Made by a program: the position numbers and the translations under genes. Shown here in pieces: positions 25,291 to 33,537 of a stretch of 64,000 nt of DNA; the first letter of the stretch is position 1; each line of letters begins with the position of its first letter. The DNA is taken from the NCBI RefSeq assembly GCF_001049895.1, contig NZ_CVPE01000003.1, forward strand, positions 372,001 to 436,000. Reading direction: 5' to 3'. Source of the stretch: Rubeoparvulum massiliense (GTDB taxonomy: Bacteria; Bacillota; Bacilli; Rubeoparvulales; Rubeoparvulaceae). The notes under the pieces were generated by a model that did no database searches, was not told the DNA's origin, and saw only the letters and a program-made list of their open reading frames with translations.

Positions 25291-25828
25291 CTTTTAAACC
25301 AAATTTTTCTCCATAATTGGTGTGAGAGGAGAGTGCCTCCTCCTCGAAACGGATGCGTTGATTTAGAAGAATGGCATTCCCGATACAGCTAAAAAGAGCT
25401 GTCCAATATGCTTGAAAAAGAAGTGCCAATGTAATCAACTCCACAACAACGATGAAATAATTGGGATGGCGTATCCAGCGGTATGGTCCCCTCTTAACCA
25501 CATCGGCACCTGGTAAGATCAAAATCTTCGTATTCCAGAAGACTCCTAAGGATTGAATCACCCATACACGAAAGCCTTGGAGGATACAGAAGGTAACAGT
25601 CAAGAAAAGCCACCAATCAGGGCGGGAAAAATGATTCTGAACCCCCTCCCCAATCAACATCAGAAAATAAGTGACGTGAAAAAGCACTATATATTTATAT
25701 GTATCAGGAGCAATCTCCAAGGCTCCTAGTTTTTTTAAAATCCTTTCATGCTTCTGTGCGAGACGTAGCTCATACCAACGCTGTCCCACGACGAAAAACA
25801 ACATTAGGAAAAAGAAGGATCCATTCAT
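25277..25828 (-). CDS. bpsB: Isoprenylcysteine carboxyl methyltransferase-like protein (BpsB/YpbQ type)
   Basis: 183 residues, four or five membrane helices. The ICMT-family end is present: GPYRWIRHPNYFIVVVELI, then RIRFEEEAL, the SAM-binding H-P-Y and E-E motifs. In B. subtilis BpsB/YpbQ O-methylates alkylpyrones made by BpsA. The start ATG overlaps the bpsA stop (ATGA), so the two are translationally coupled. ATG 25828 is preferred over upstream frames that lie inside bpsA. Confidence 0.85.
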   Translation of the reverse strand: MNGSFFFLMLFFVVGQRWYELRLAQKHERILKKLGALEIAPDTYKYIVLFHVTYFLMLIGEGVQNHFSRPDWWLFLTVTFCILQGFRVWVIQSLGVFWNTKILILPGADVVKRGPYRWIRHPNYFIVVVELITLALLFQAYWTALFSCIGNAILLNQRIRFEEEALSSHTNYGEKFGLKDEAR

Positions 25829-26985
25829 CCCTTCATCACCACCTGGGTGGAGGGAAGATCGCTTCGTTGCTCGATTCGCTTGAACCCCATAGTATTCGCT
25901 GCAGTCCACTCCAACAGGAGAAATTCTGCACTAAATCCTGGACCAAGGGCGAGACCTATTCCAACGCCAGGTTTCGTCGCTTGTAGCATGGTCTCCTGTA
26001 AGACAAAGAGTATCGTCGCAGAAGACATATTACCAAACCGTTGCAGAATTTTACGAGCAATCTGGAAAGATGCTTCCTCTACCCCAAATGCTTGAGCATA
26101 CGCTTCGAGGACCTTTCTGCCACCAGGATGCACGATCCAATAATCTACATGTTCCACGCTAAGACCTTGATAATGAAAGAATTGATGAAGATGAAGAGGT
26201 AGCCATTGCTGAATCAAGGTGGGAATAGAACGGGCAAAGATCACATGGAAGCCATTATCTGAAATTCGCCAGCCCATAATATCTTCTCCATCGCGTAGAA
26301 AGACAGATTGTGTCGCTGTAACAGCAGGATAGTAGGAGCGCATTTTGGCTTTCTGCAGTGGGGACGCTTCTCCTGCCACCAAAGCTACTGCAACACCATC
26401 AGCAAACAGACTGGTCCCAACCACATTGCTCTTATTTAAGTCGCTTCCTTGAAAGGTTAGACTACATAGCTCCACACAGACAACTAAGACATTGGCCATG
26501 GGATAAGCTTGGCAATACTCAAACGCACGAGCTAAGCCGCTGGCACCTCCAGCACAGCCCAAACCCCAGAGAGGGATTCGTTTTGTATGCAATGAAAAAG
26601 GAAGCTGATTCATTATCTTCGCATCGATGGTCGGGGTCGCCACACCTGTACTAGAGACGAAGAAGATGGCATCAATACTACCATACGGAATCGATTGCTG
26701 GAGAAAGCGCTGTGAAGTCAGACACTCCTCAATCGCCTCTACGCTTAAACGGATCGCCCATTGCACATAGCGGTCGTTTTTTTCCTGCCAGGTCCGTCTT
26801 TCAGCAAACCAAGGAAGCGGTGCGCTGAAATAACGGCGCTGAATCTCTCCGGTATCAAAGACGCGAAGCAACCGCTCCATCTCAGGATTACTTTGAACCA
26901 ACAGCTGATGGACAAACTTTTTCGCCTCCTGTTGAGCTACTGGAAAAGGCGGTACCTTCGTAGCAATGGATAGAATGGTAGCCAT
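25825..26985 (-). CDS. bpsA: Type III polyketide synthase (BpsA, chalcone-synthase family)
   Basis: 386 residues, homodimeric thiolase fold. The catalytic triad can be placed: Cys144 in LWGLGCAGGASGLARAF, His in WIVHPGGRKVLEAY, and Asn in RFGNMSSATILFVL. The GFGPG-like loop reads LALGPGFSAEFLLLEW. Bacillus BpsA extends fatty acyl-CoA with malonyl-CoA to alkylpyrones and alkylresorcinol-type lipids. bpsB follows with a 4-base overlap. Start ATG 26985 is preceded by GAGGGA. The product chain length is not readable. Confidence 0.9.
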   Translation of the reverse strand: MATILSIATKVPPFPVAQQEAKKFVHQLLVQSNPEMERLLRVFDTGEIQRRYFSAPLPWFAERRTWQEKNDRYVQWAIRLSVEAIEECLTSQRFLQQSIPYGSIDAIFFVSSTGVATPTIDAKIMNQLPFSLHTKRIPLWGLGCAGGASGLARAFEYCQAYPMANVLVVCVELCSLTFQGSDLNKSNVVGTSLFADGVAVALVAGEASPLQKAKMRSYYPAVTATQSVFLRDGEDIMGWRISDNGFHVIFARSIPTLIQQWLPLHLHQFFHYQGLSVEHVDYWIVHPGGRKVLEAYAQAFGVEEASFQIARKILQRFGNMSSATILFVLQETMLQATKPGVGIGLALGPGFSAEFLLLEWTAANTMGFKRIEQRSDLPSTQVVMKG

Positions 26986-27058
26986 ACGACAAATCCCTCA
27001 TTTCCAAGATTCTCTATGGATAGTTTGCTTCCAATACCGCACTTCATACATTTTTTTC

Positions 27059-27087
27059 TTGTTGCTCTGTCCAATCGTTGTTATACT
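27059..27087 (+). promoter_or_regulatory. Sigma-A promoter of the MOSC gene
   Basis: TTGTTG (27059-27064), 17 bases and TATACT (27082-27087), with the coding start 34 bases after the -10. Confidence 0.6.
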
Positions 27088-27120
27088 GAATTAAGTTGTG
27101 GTAGAGGAGGTAATATTTAG

Positions 27121-27876
27121 ATGACACTAGGGAGTGTAAAGGAAATTTATCGTTATCCTGTGAAATCACTACGCGGAGAAGCGATGAAGTGGGCTACGAT
27201 CCAAGCTTATGGAATTGAAGGAGATCGGATGTATGCCATCAATGATCTTCAACGACTAGGTAAGTTTCTCACAGCACGTGAAGCCTCCGAGCTTCTTGGC
27301 TATGAGGGTCAATATAAATATGCTGAAACGAATGGAGTATCCAATGGAGAAGGGATCATCCAGGTTAAAACACCCAGTGGTGCCGTCCTCAATTGGGATG
27401 ACCCTATTTTATGGAAGGAATTATCTCAAGTATGTGGGCGCCCCCTTGCCGGAGTAAAACGGGAGCCACGAAAAGAACCAGATCCCATTCGTCTTGAACC
27501 TATCGGCTCCTTCGAGGAGGAGCATCTCTTAATCACCAGTGACGCTTCATTAGCAGCATTCCAGCATATATGGGGTAAGTCCACGGATCTTCGGCGTTTT
27601 CGGACTAACCTGCATCTCTGCTTAGCAGATCCTGAACCGTTTCAAGAGGAGACTTGGGTTGGTCAGCGTCTTGCCATCGGCGAGGTCATCGTAGACATTA
27701 TGAAACCCTGTACACGCTGTGTAATGACCACCATCGATCCTGATACACTGCAACGCGATCCCAGCCTGCACCGCACACTAGTAGAAAAAAGAAAGAATCA
27801 CTTTGGAGTATACGGTCGCATCGTTCAAGCCGGACGAATTCAACAAGGAGATGCTGTCAACCTTCTTAAGGCTTAA
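27121..27876 (+). CDS. MOSC domain protein
   Basis: 251 residues. The MOSC N-terminal beta-barrel (VKEIYRYPVKSLRGEAMKWA, GIEGDRMYAI) is followed by the MOSC core with LRRFRTNLHL and PCTRCVMTTIDPDTLQRDPSLHRTL, carrying the conserved Cys of the molybdenum cofactor sulfurase C-terminal family. Such proteins bind Mo-cofactor or transfer sulfur, and may be part of mARC-like N-hydroxyl reductases. No Moco genes are nearby. The SD GAGGAGG lies 9 bases before ATG 27121. It is monocistronic, between its promoter and a terminator. Confidence 0.88.
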   Translation: MTLGSVKEIYRYPVKSLRGEAMKWATIQAYGIEGDRMYAINDLQRLGKFLTAREASELLGYEGQYKYAETNGVSNGEGIIQVKTPSGAVLNWDDPILWKELSQVCGRPLAGVKREPRKEPDPIRLEPIGSFEEEHLLITSDASLAAFQHIWGKSTDLRRFRTNLHLCLADPEPFQEETWVGQRLAIGEVIVDIMKPCTRCVMTTIDPDTLQRDPSLHRTLVEKRKNHFGVYGRIVQAGRIQQGDAVNLLKA

Positions 27877-27879
27877 CAA

Positions 27880-27919
27880 AAAAACCATCTGCCTACATCC
27901 ATAGGCAAATGGTTTTTCG
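27880..27919. terminator. Bidirectional terminator between the MOSC gene and htpX
   Basis: AACCATCTGCCTA pairs with TAGGCAAATGGTT (one mismatch) with T on the plus side and A (T on minus) on the other. Confidence 0.88.
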
Positions 27920-27924
27920 TTTAC

Positions 27925-28806
27925 TTACATCATTTCCAGACGAGCGATCCGCTCACTGATGGGTGGATGTGTAGAAAATAGAGAAGTTCGCTCTCGTTTT
28001 TTTCCAAGTGGATTGGCAATATAGAGTGCTGCTGTAGCTTTGGTAGCACGTTTCACCTTCTGTGGATTCTCACTGATTTTTATGAGAGCATTCTTCAATC
28101 CTGTGGAATTGCGGGTAATCTCCACTGCACTGGCATCGGCAAGATATTCACGATTACGCGAGACAGCCAGTTGGACGAATTGAGCTGCCAATGGTGCTAA
28201 TATGATCACAAGGATGGAGATCACCATAAGAATGGGATTGTTCTTCTGCTGACTGTTACGATTATCCCGAAGATAGAGAAAGCGTGTTCCATACTCCACC
28301 AAAATAGTAATAACACCCACAAGGGCGATGCAGATGGTCATTAAACGGATATCGTAATTTCGAATATGCGATAGCTCATGGGCGGTAACACCCTCTAGTT
28401 CTTCACGATTTAAACGCGTTAATAATCCAGTTGTAAATGCCACTGTTGCCTTTTCCGGCTTAATTCCTGTGGCAAATGCATTGGGGCTATCATCTTCAAT
28501 GACATAGACCTTGGGCATGGGAAGGCGGGCAGCCAATGTTAACTCTTCGACGATGTGATAGAGTTGCGGATTGTCCGCCTCCGTTATCTCACGTGCCCCA
28601 CTCATTGCCAATACTTGTTGGGAAGCAGTAAAGTAGGTTAAAGGTAGATATACAGCCATCAGTACTGCAGTGATCAGTAGTCCTGACCACGGATCTGCTG
28701 CATACGCATAACTAACAGCCACTCCCACCGCCACTACCAATAGTGCGAAAAAAAGCATGAAGAATACAGTTTTGCGTTTATTCTGCTCAATCTGTTGGAA
28801 TAGCAC
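27925..28806 (-). CDS. htpX: HtpX-type M48 membrane metalloprotease
   Basis: 293 residues, four membrane helices: two N-terminal (VFFMLFFALLVVAVGVAVSYAYA and a second) and two in the middle around the active site. Zinc motif HExxH is in GVTAHELSHIRNYDIRLM, with the third ligand Glu in REYLADASAVEITR. It is a membrane quality-control protease. The start is GTG 28806 after GGGAGGGGAG; no in-frame ATG precedes it. lemA lies 38 bases upstream on the same strand; lemA-htpX is a common pairing. Confidence 0.93.
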   Translation of the reverse strand: MLFQQIEQNKRKTVFFMLFFALLVVAVGVAVSYAYAADPWSGLLITAVLMAVYLPLTYFTASQQVLAMSGAREITEADNPQLYHIVEELTLAARLPMPKVYVIEDDSPNAFATGIKPEKATVAFTTGLLTRLNREELEGVTAHELSHIRNYDIRLMTICIALVGVITILVEYGTRFLYLRDNRNSQQKNNPILMVISILVIILAPLAAQFVQLAVSRNREYLADASAVEITRNSTGLKNALIKISENPQKVKRATKATAALYIANPLGKKRERTSLFSTHPPISERIARLEMM

Positions 28807-28844
28807 GTTCTCCCCTCCCTTCCCAAAGGATAAAGTAAACTTGA

Positions 28845-29396
28845 CTAAAACTTAACGGTAGGTACTTCCCGCTCCTCCGTAGGAATGGTAAGTAGCTCTT
28901 CGGCATGAAAGCCAAACATGTTGGCGATCAAATTACTAGGGAAGGATTCCCGTTTAATGTTATATTCTGCTACAGTCTTGTTGTAAAGCTGGCGAGAGTA
29001 GGAGACTTTATTCTCCGTTGTCGTTAATTCTTCTTGTAGCTGTAAGAAATTTTGATTCGCTTTTAAATCTGGATAGGCTTCGGATAATGCAAAAATCGAT
29101 TTTAAAGCAGTCTGAATTTGATTATCCGCATCGATCCGTTCCTGTAAGGAGCCATTAAGCAATTGATTACGAGCTTGGATGACTTGATCTAATGTCTCCT
29201 GTTCATGCTTCGCATAGCCCTTGACCGTTTCCACTAAATTAGGTATTAAATCATGACGACGCTTTAGTTGAACGTCGATTTGGCTAAAAGCTTCCTTCAC
29301 CCAGTTACGTAGCTTAACGAGACTGTTATAAGCCATGATTACATAAAGAATAATGAGCGCGATTACACCAATAGCGATCCATGCTCCTGTTGACAT
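28845..29396 (-). CDS. lemA: LemA family membrane protein
   Basis: 183 residues. One N-terminal membrane helix (AWIAIGVIALIILYVIMAYNSLVKLRN), then a helical bundle with the LemA core VKEAFSQIDVQLKRRHDLIPNLVETVKGYAKHE and YNIKRESFPSNLIANMFGF. The function is unknown, but it often sits with htpX. ATG 29396 follows AAAGGAG at a spacing near 8; the frame is open to 29414. It is transcribed with htpX. Confidence 0.9.
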   Translation of the reverse strand: MSTGAWIAIGVIALIILYVIMAYNSLVKLRNWVKEAFSQIDVQLKRRHDLIPNLVETVKGYAKHEQETLDQVIQARNQLLNGSLQERIDADNQIQTALKSIFALSEAYPDLKANQNFLQLQEELTTTENKVSYSRQLYNKTVAEYNIKRESFPSNLIANMFGFHAEELLTIPTEEREVPTVKF

Positions 29397-29495
29397 GGAA
29401 CCAACTCCTTTCATCTCTTATTACTATTCTATACGATAGAGGTGATAAATAAGTAGCAACTTTTATAATTCGCCATATTAATCTTGAGAATTTCT

Positions 29496-29537
29496 TAAGA
29501 TTTGATCCATAAGATTTGAAGGACTCTTTCCTACAAT
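29496..29537 (+). promoter_or_regulatory. Candidate regulator site and promoter of the exported-protein/two-component operon
   Basis: Two exact copies of TAAGATTTGA (29496-29505 and 29510-29519), 14 bases apart start to start, lie just before TACAAT (29532-29537), a possible -10. No good -35 hexamer is present at 17 bases. An activator bound to the repeats would overlap the -35, so the OmpR-type regulator encoded downstream is a natural candidate. Unproven. Confidence 0.4.
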
Positions 29538-29591
29538 GAGATTGAACAAGGGGAGCAAGCCTTGTATCATAAAATTTAAGGAGAGATTATC

Positions 29592-30119
29592 ATGAAAAAG
29601 AATTGGAAGGCAAAATTAATTCCGCTTGTATGTGCCATTGGTATTGCTGGTGTATTACCCGTAGCCCAAGTGAGCGCTGCTACCCCTGAGCCTACAACCA
29701 CAACTCCTGCTATCGGTGCTCAGCTCCAAATTGGAAAAGCATTAGGTGGTATCCGTACCTTTATGGCTGACCTCCTCAAACTGGATGTAGCCGACCTTCA
29801 ACAGCTTCGGATTGCTGGTCAATCCTGGTTAGAGATTGCTGCTCCTTATGGCTATGATGAAGATCAATTAATGGATGCCATCGTAAAAGAACGTGAAGCT
29901 ATCCTACAGCAAAAGGTAGAGGATGGCAGCATTACACAAGAACAAGCAGACCTTTGCAGTACAACGATGAACGACCGAGTTAATGCACAGCTTGAGCGCA
30001 CAGAGGTAGGACCTGCAGGTAATGGACAAGGCAAGGCGCTTGGCAATGGACAAAGAAATGGCATGGGGCAACAAAATGGGATGGGACAAGGAAATGGTAT
30101 GAAGAGAGGCTGGAATTAA
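29592..30119 (+). CDS. Exported protein with Met/Gly/Asn-rich tail
   Basis: 175 residues. A Sec signal peptide (KKNWKAKLIPLVCAIGIAGVLPVAQVSA, cleavage near VSA-AT) is followed by a helical domain with two segments (LLKLDVADLQQLRIAGQSWLEIA and a long Lys/Gln/Glu-rich helix with QEQADLCSTTMNDRV). It ends in a tail of repeated GNG/GMG with Gln, Lys and four Met. The helix-loop pattern resembles DUF2680-like domains; I am not sure of the family. The SD AAGGAGAG lies before ATG 29592. A response regulator follows after 32 bases, suggesting co-regulation. A metal-related role is a guess. Confidence 0.7.
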   Translation: MKKNWKAKLIPLVCAIGIAGVLPVAQVSAATPEPTTTTPAIGAQLQIGKALGGIRTFMADLLKLDVADLQQLRIAGQSWLEIAAPYGYDEDQLMDAIVKEREAILQQKVEDGSITQEQADLCSTTMNDRVNAQLERTEVGPAGNGQGKALGNGQRNGMGQQNGMGQGNGMKRGWN

Positions 30120-30151
30120 GTAAATAATTCGAGAATAGAGGGGGAATCAGG

Positions 30152-30847
30152 ATGCCAAAGGTGCTAGTCGTAGATGATGAAGCACGAATCGTCGAGATGA
30201 TTCAAGAATACCTAATCAGTGAAGGGATGGATGTAATCAGTACAACCAACAGCCTTCAAGTGATGGAGCTCCAAAAGCAAGAGGCTCCTGACATCCTGGT
30301 TCTCGATTTAATGATGCCCGAAAAAAGTGGGATGGAAATCCTCCGGGAAATACGACAAACCAGTAATCTTCCCATCATTCTATTAACAGCAAAAGCCGAG
30401 GAGCTCGATAAGCTCCTCGGCTTAGAGTTGGGTGCAGATGATTATATTACGAAGCCTTTTAGCTTGCGGGAGCTTGCAGCACGAATCCGAGTCATTTTAC
30501 GTCGCAGTGGAAATGTAGCCCCCTTACCCAATGAGGAGTATCTTCAGGTAGGAGAGCTACGCATCAATCTGGATAAAATGGAAGTCTGGTGTAAAGAGAA
30601 TCCAATAGAGCTGACCAAGACTGAATTCACCATTCTCGAAACCTTAGCACATCACCCAGGACGTGTCTACACACGCTTACAATTATTAGAAGCGTTAGGT
30701 GAAGACTACTGGGGCTATGAGCGTACATTGGATACACATATTAGTAACCTGCGTAAAAAAATCGAAGATGATCCCAGCCACCCTGCTTTTATTAAGACCG
30801 TCTATGGGATCGGCTACAAAATGGGGGTGGAGAATCATGACGCTTGA
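30152..30847 (+). CDS. OmpR/PhoB-family response regulator
   Basis: 231 residues. The receiver domain has acidic pair DDE near residue 8, the phospho-accepting Asp in DILVLDLMMPEKSG, Thr in LLTAKAEEL and Lys in DDYITKPFS. The C-terminal winged helix (ELTKTEFTILETLAHHPGRVYTR, YERTLDTHISNLRKKIEDD, VYGIGYKM) is PhoB-type. It overlaps the kinase gene by 11 bases. SD GAGGGGG-like is present. It probably regulates its own operon; see the repeats at 29496-29519. Confidence 0.93.
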   Translation: MPKVLVVDDEARIVEMIQEYLISEGMDVISTTNSLQVMELQKQEAPDILVLDLMMPEKSGMEILREIRQTSNLPIILLTAKAEELDKLLGLELGADDYITKPFSLRELAARIRVILRRSGNVAPLPNEEYLQVGELRINLDKMEVWCKENPIELTKTEFTILETLAHHPGRVYTRLQLLEALGEDYWGYERTLDTHISNLRKKIEDDPSHPAFIKTVYGIGYKMGVENHDA

Positions 30848-32231
30848 GCGTCGCTTAAGCTTTAGCTTGATTGGAATTACGCTGTTGGCATTGCTCTTGT
30901 TAGGTTTCTCCACCAATTATATGATCCAAAACAAATTTAATAGCTATGTTGCCACTTACCAAGAGCAACGCTTAAACCACTGGGAACAATTATTAAGCAA
31001 CTATTATATAGAAAATAATAGCTGGCAAGGAATTCAAGCGCTAGTTGCCCCCCATGGAATGGGGATGAAGGGGCGAGGTGTAGGAAACCGTCGAACGGAT
31101 TTTGTCACCACGGAGAACAGTGAACGAATCATCCTCACTGCTACAGATGGTTCCATCCTTGTCGACTCTCGATATAACGAAGCACTACCATTCACCTATT
31201 CAGCTGAGACACCTCATCGCGAAATCATTATCGACGGAAAGGATATCGGTACGGTCTGGTTAGATCCCCAGCCCCTCCCTGGTATCCAATCCATGGAAGA
31301 GCAGTTTTCACGTTCTGTGATGCTGGTTTTTTTTGGTGCTGGTCTTTTCATTCTTGTCATTGCCATCGTACTGGCTCGACTCCTCGCACAAAAATTAATC
31401 CATCCCCTTCACCAGCTGATGGGAGCAATCCAGCAGATCGCTGATGGCAATAAAGATTCAAGAGTATCCATCCAAAGTAACGATGAATTAGGTGCATTAG
31501 CGGAGCAATTCAATCACATGATCGAGGAAATCCAACAGACAGAACTACAACAAAAAAATATGATTGCCAATGTAGCCCATGATCTGCGAACGCCCATTGC
31601 CATCCTTCGTGGCAATCTCGAATCGATGCTCGCTGGGATCATCCCTACCAATGAAGAGAAGCTTGCCACCCTTTACGATGAGGTTCATCGTATGTCTTAC
31701 CTCGTACAGGAGTTACATGATCTCAGTCTCGCAGAAGCTCGTCAATTACAATTAAATAGAGAATGGATCGATATTGTTCCATTTCTCCAATCCATCCAGC
31801 AAGTCTTTCTTCCTGAAGCTGAACAAAAAAATATTCAACTCCTTATTCAGCAGCCAACAGATCCTTCTTCACGGCTCTTTGTTGATCCACGTAGACTAGA
31901 GCAGGTACTCTATAATCTTATGGCTAATGCTCTGCGCCATACACCAGCTGGCGGAACCATTCAGCTACGCTGGGAAAAAGTAAATGAAAACGTAAAGATT
32001 GAGATCCTTGATTCTGGTTCCGGAATCGACCCTGATGATCTTCCCCATCTCTTTGAACGTTTCTATCGCGGGGATAAGGCGAGAAACCGTGCTAGTGGTG
32101 GCTCTGGACTAGGGCTCGCCATTGTCAAAGAACTGGTTCAACTCCATAGTGGACATGTAGAAGCAGCGAATCGCCCTGAAGGGGGAAGCCACTTCACCAT
32201 CATCCTTCCCATCGAGACATCAACAGAATAG
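30837..32231 (+). CDS. Sensor histidine kinase
   Basis: 464 residues, BaeS-like layout: membrane helix 1 (LIGITLLALLLLGFSTNYM), an extracytoplasmic loop of about 130 residues, helix 2 (VMLVFFGAGLFILVIAIVLARLL), HAMP (QKLIHPLHQLMGAIQQIADG), HisKA with NVAHDLRTPIAI, and HATPase with N-box NLMANALRHTP, G1 LDSGSGIDPDD, F-box LFERFYRGD and G2 GGSGLGLAIVKEL. The sensor loop contains APHGMGMKGRG, a Met/Gly/His patch that echoes the tail of the upstream exported protein. ATG 30837 overlaps the regulator's 3' end (ATGA-type coupling). Confidence 0.92.
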   Translation: MTLERRLSFSLIGITLLALLLLGFSTNYMIQNKFNSYVATYQEQRLNHWEQLLSNYYIENNSWQGIQALVAPHGMGMKGRGVGNRRTDFVTTENSERIILTATDGSILVDSRYNEALPFTYSAETPHREIIIDGKDIGTVWLDPQPLPGIQSMEEQFSRSVMLVFFGAGLFILVIAIVLARLLAQKLIHPLHQLMGAIQQIADGNKDSRVSIQSNDELGALAEQFNHMIEEIQQTELQQKNMIANVAHDLRTPIAILRGNLESMLAGIIPTNEEKLATLYDEVHRMSYLVQELHDLSLAEARQLQLNREWIDIVPFLQSIQQVFLPEAEQKNIQLLIQQPTDPSSRLFVDPRRLEQVLYNLMANALRHTPAGGTIQLRWEKVNENVKIEILDSGSGIDPDDLPHLFERFYRGDKARNRASGGSGLGLAIVKELVQLHSGHVEAANRPEGGSHFTIILPIETSTE

Positions 32232-32284
32232 ACTGATCCCCTCTGAGAGGTGGAGATTACTCCTGTACGATCACACGAGCATGG

Positions 32285-33067
32285 TTATTCTTGAGTAATT
32301 TCCCCCTTTTTCACTGGTGTTGGCGATTTGGAAAGGAACCAGCCCCCGATTGCAATACCTAATAAGACTACCCAGAACAGTACTTTCCATACAAGTGATT
32401 CAGGAAATGTATCAGGTAGTACTGCTACCTGGGGATGAGCCATGGTGGTCAAAGCCAATTTTACACCAACCCACCCTACGATGAGGAATGCCGCTGTCTC
32501 CAAGCCAGGGTGTTGGTTGAGGAGCGTTACGAACCAACTGGCCGCAAACCGAATCAAAACCAAGCCTGCAAAACCACCAGCAAAGATAACGAGAAACTGG
32601 CCTCCATCCAATCCACCGATCTGAGGAAGAGGAGTAAGTGGTAGAGTAACTGCTAGAGCTACTGCTGCCAAAATAGAATCTACAGCAAAGGCAATGTCTG
32701 CCACTTCCACCTTCAGCACCGTCATCCAAAAACTTGATCCTTCTTTTGTTTCCTTCTCGTGCTCATTCTTATCCTGGTGAAGCACATATTTTTTCACCAG
32801 ATGATTAGTAGCAATAAATAAGAGATAAATCGCGCCAATGGCTTGCACCTGCCATACATTTACCAAAAATGAAATAATAAAAAGCGATGCGAGCCGAAAG
32901 ACAAAAGCCCCTGCCAAGCCATAAAAGAGGGCTTTTTTCCGTTGCTCATCTGGTAAATGCTTCACCATGACTGCCATAACAAGGGCATTATCTGCAGCCA
33001 GTATTCCTTCAAGTCCTACTAGAACAATGAAGACCCATAAATATTCAACGATAATAGACCAATCCAT
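32285..33067 (-). CDS. TerC-family membrane protein (YkoY/YceF type)
   Basis: 260 residues, seven or so membrane helices. TerC features: IVLVGLEGILAADNALVMAVMV near the start (EG-LAADNALV) and LKVEVADIAFAVDSILAAVALAV in the middle, both with the conserved acidic residues in the membrane. Family members of this type are linked to Mn2+ efflux or to metalation of exoenzymes, and the Mn2+ riboswitch upstream supports that. ATG 33067 follows AGGAGGAAA at a spacing near 8; the frame is open further into the leader. Confidence 0.9.
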   Translation of the reverse strand: MDWSIIVEYLWVFIVLVGLEGILAADNALVMAVMVKHLPDEQRKKALFYGLAGAFVFRLASLFIISFLVNVWQVQAIGAIYLLFIATNHLVKKYVLHQDKNEHEKETKEGSSFWMTVLKVEVADIAFAVDSILAAVALAVTLPLTPLPQIGGLDGGQFLVIFAGGFAGLVLIRFAASWFVTLLNQHPGLETAAFLIVGWVGVKLALTTMAHPQVAVLPDTFPESLVWKVLFWVVLLGIAIGGWFLSKSPTPVKKGEITQE

Positions 33068-33112
33068 GCAATATTTCCTCCTATTGTTCTCACGAAAGAA
33101 GATGGCTGTACT

Positions 33113-33170
33113 AAAAAAGACCCTTACCAGATCCACAGGAACGAAAGTCCTATGGATCTAGCAAAGGTCT
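33113..33170 (-). terminator. Riboswitch expression-platform terminator of terC
   Basis: On the minus strand, GACCTTTGCTAGATCCATAGG pairs with CCTGTGGATCTGGTAAGGGTC through Watson-Crick and G-U pairs with a 6-7 base loop, followed by six T (33113-33118). Its 5' arm reuses the 3' end of the Mn2+ aptamer (GAGACCTTTGC), so the two structures exclude each other. Confidence 0.85.
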
Positions 33171-33253
33171 CGCTAACAACGATCAGTTGCCAATAAAGCC
33201 GGAGCCATCCGCTCGTAATGACGACTTTATTGAACAGCTACTCCCCTTTGGAG
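33155..33253 (-). promoter_or_regulatory. yybP-ykoY (Mn2+) riboswitch
   Basis: The conserved blocks are present in order on the minus strand: CCAAAGGGGAGTAGCT, GTCGTCATTACGAGCGGA, GGCTCCGGC, GGCAACTGATC, GTTAGCGAGACCTTTGC. This is the family known to sense Mn2+, with the CGUCAUUACG and GGGGAGUAGC loops forming the metal site. Mn2+ binding would trap the 3' end in P1 and prevent the terminator, switching on the terC-family gene. Confidence 0.95.
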
Positions 33254-33273
33254 ATTCTTGATTTACTAGCAAT

Positions 33274-33303
33274 ACTATACTGGATAGGAAAACAGTTTGT
33301 CAA
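33274..33303 (-). promoter_or_regulatory. Sigma-A promoter of the terC riboswitch transcript
   Basis: TTGACA (33298-33303), 18 bases and TATAGT (33274-33279) on the minus strand, about 20 bases before the aptamer. Confidence 0.75.
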
Positions 33304-33324
33304 TCAATTATTTACTCAATAAAA

Positions 33325-33401
33325 TGGTCGGGAAGACAGGATTTGAACCTGCGACCCCCACGTCCCGAACGTGGTGCTCTACCAAACTGAGCCACTTCCC
33401 G
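33325..33401 (-). tRNA. tRNA-Pro (CGG anticodon)
   Basis: 77 bases, CGGGAAG acceptor stem with CTTCCCG partner and encoded ACCA end. D arm GGCTCAGTTTGGTAGAGC, anticodon arm CCACG-TTCGGGA-CGTGG (anticodon CGG, G37 as in tRNA-Pro), T arm GCAGGTTCGAATCCTGT. Reads CCG codons. Confidence 0.96.
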
Positions 33402-33435
33402 ATACTCTATCGTTTTATGAGATGGAACAGTAATT

Positions 33436-33464
33436 ATTATATTCCTCTTTAAATTGGTGGTCAA
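33436..33464 (-). promoter_or_regulatory. Sigma-A promoter of tRNA-Pro
   Basis: TTGACC (33459-33464), 17 bases and TATAAT (33436-33441), 34 bases before the tRNA on the minus strand. Confidence 0.75.
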
Positions 33465-33537
33465 GGGTATCCCAACTATGCCAAACCAGCAAATTACCTC
33501 CTCTTCATAAGCAACTTGTATTTATTCATATTATCTA

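Noticed and set aside
32412-32729. Overlapping frames inside terC on both strands
   Set aside because: Ser/Tyr-rich or Lys-rich sequences without SD; the terC frame has clear family motifs.
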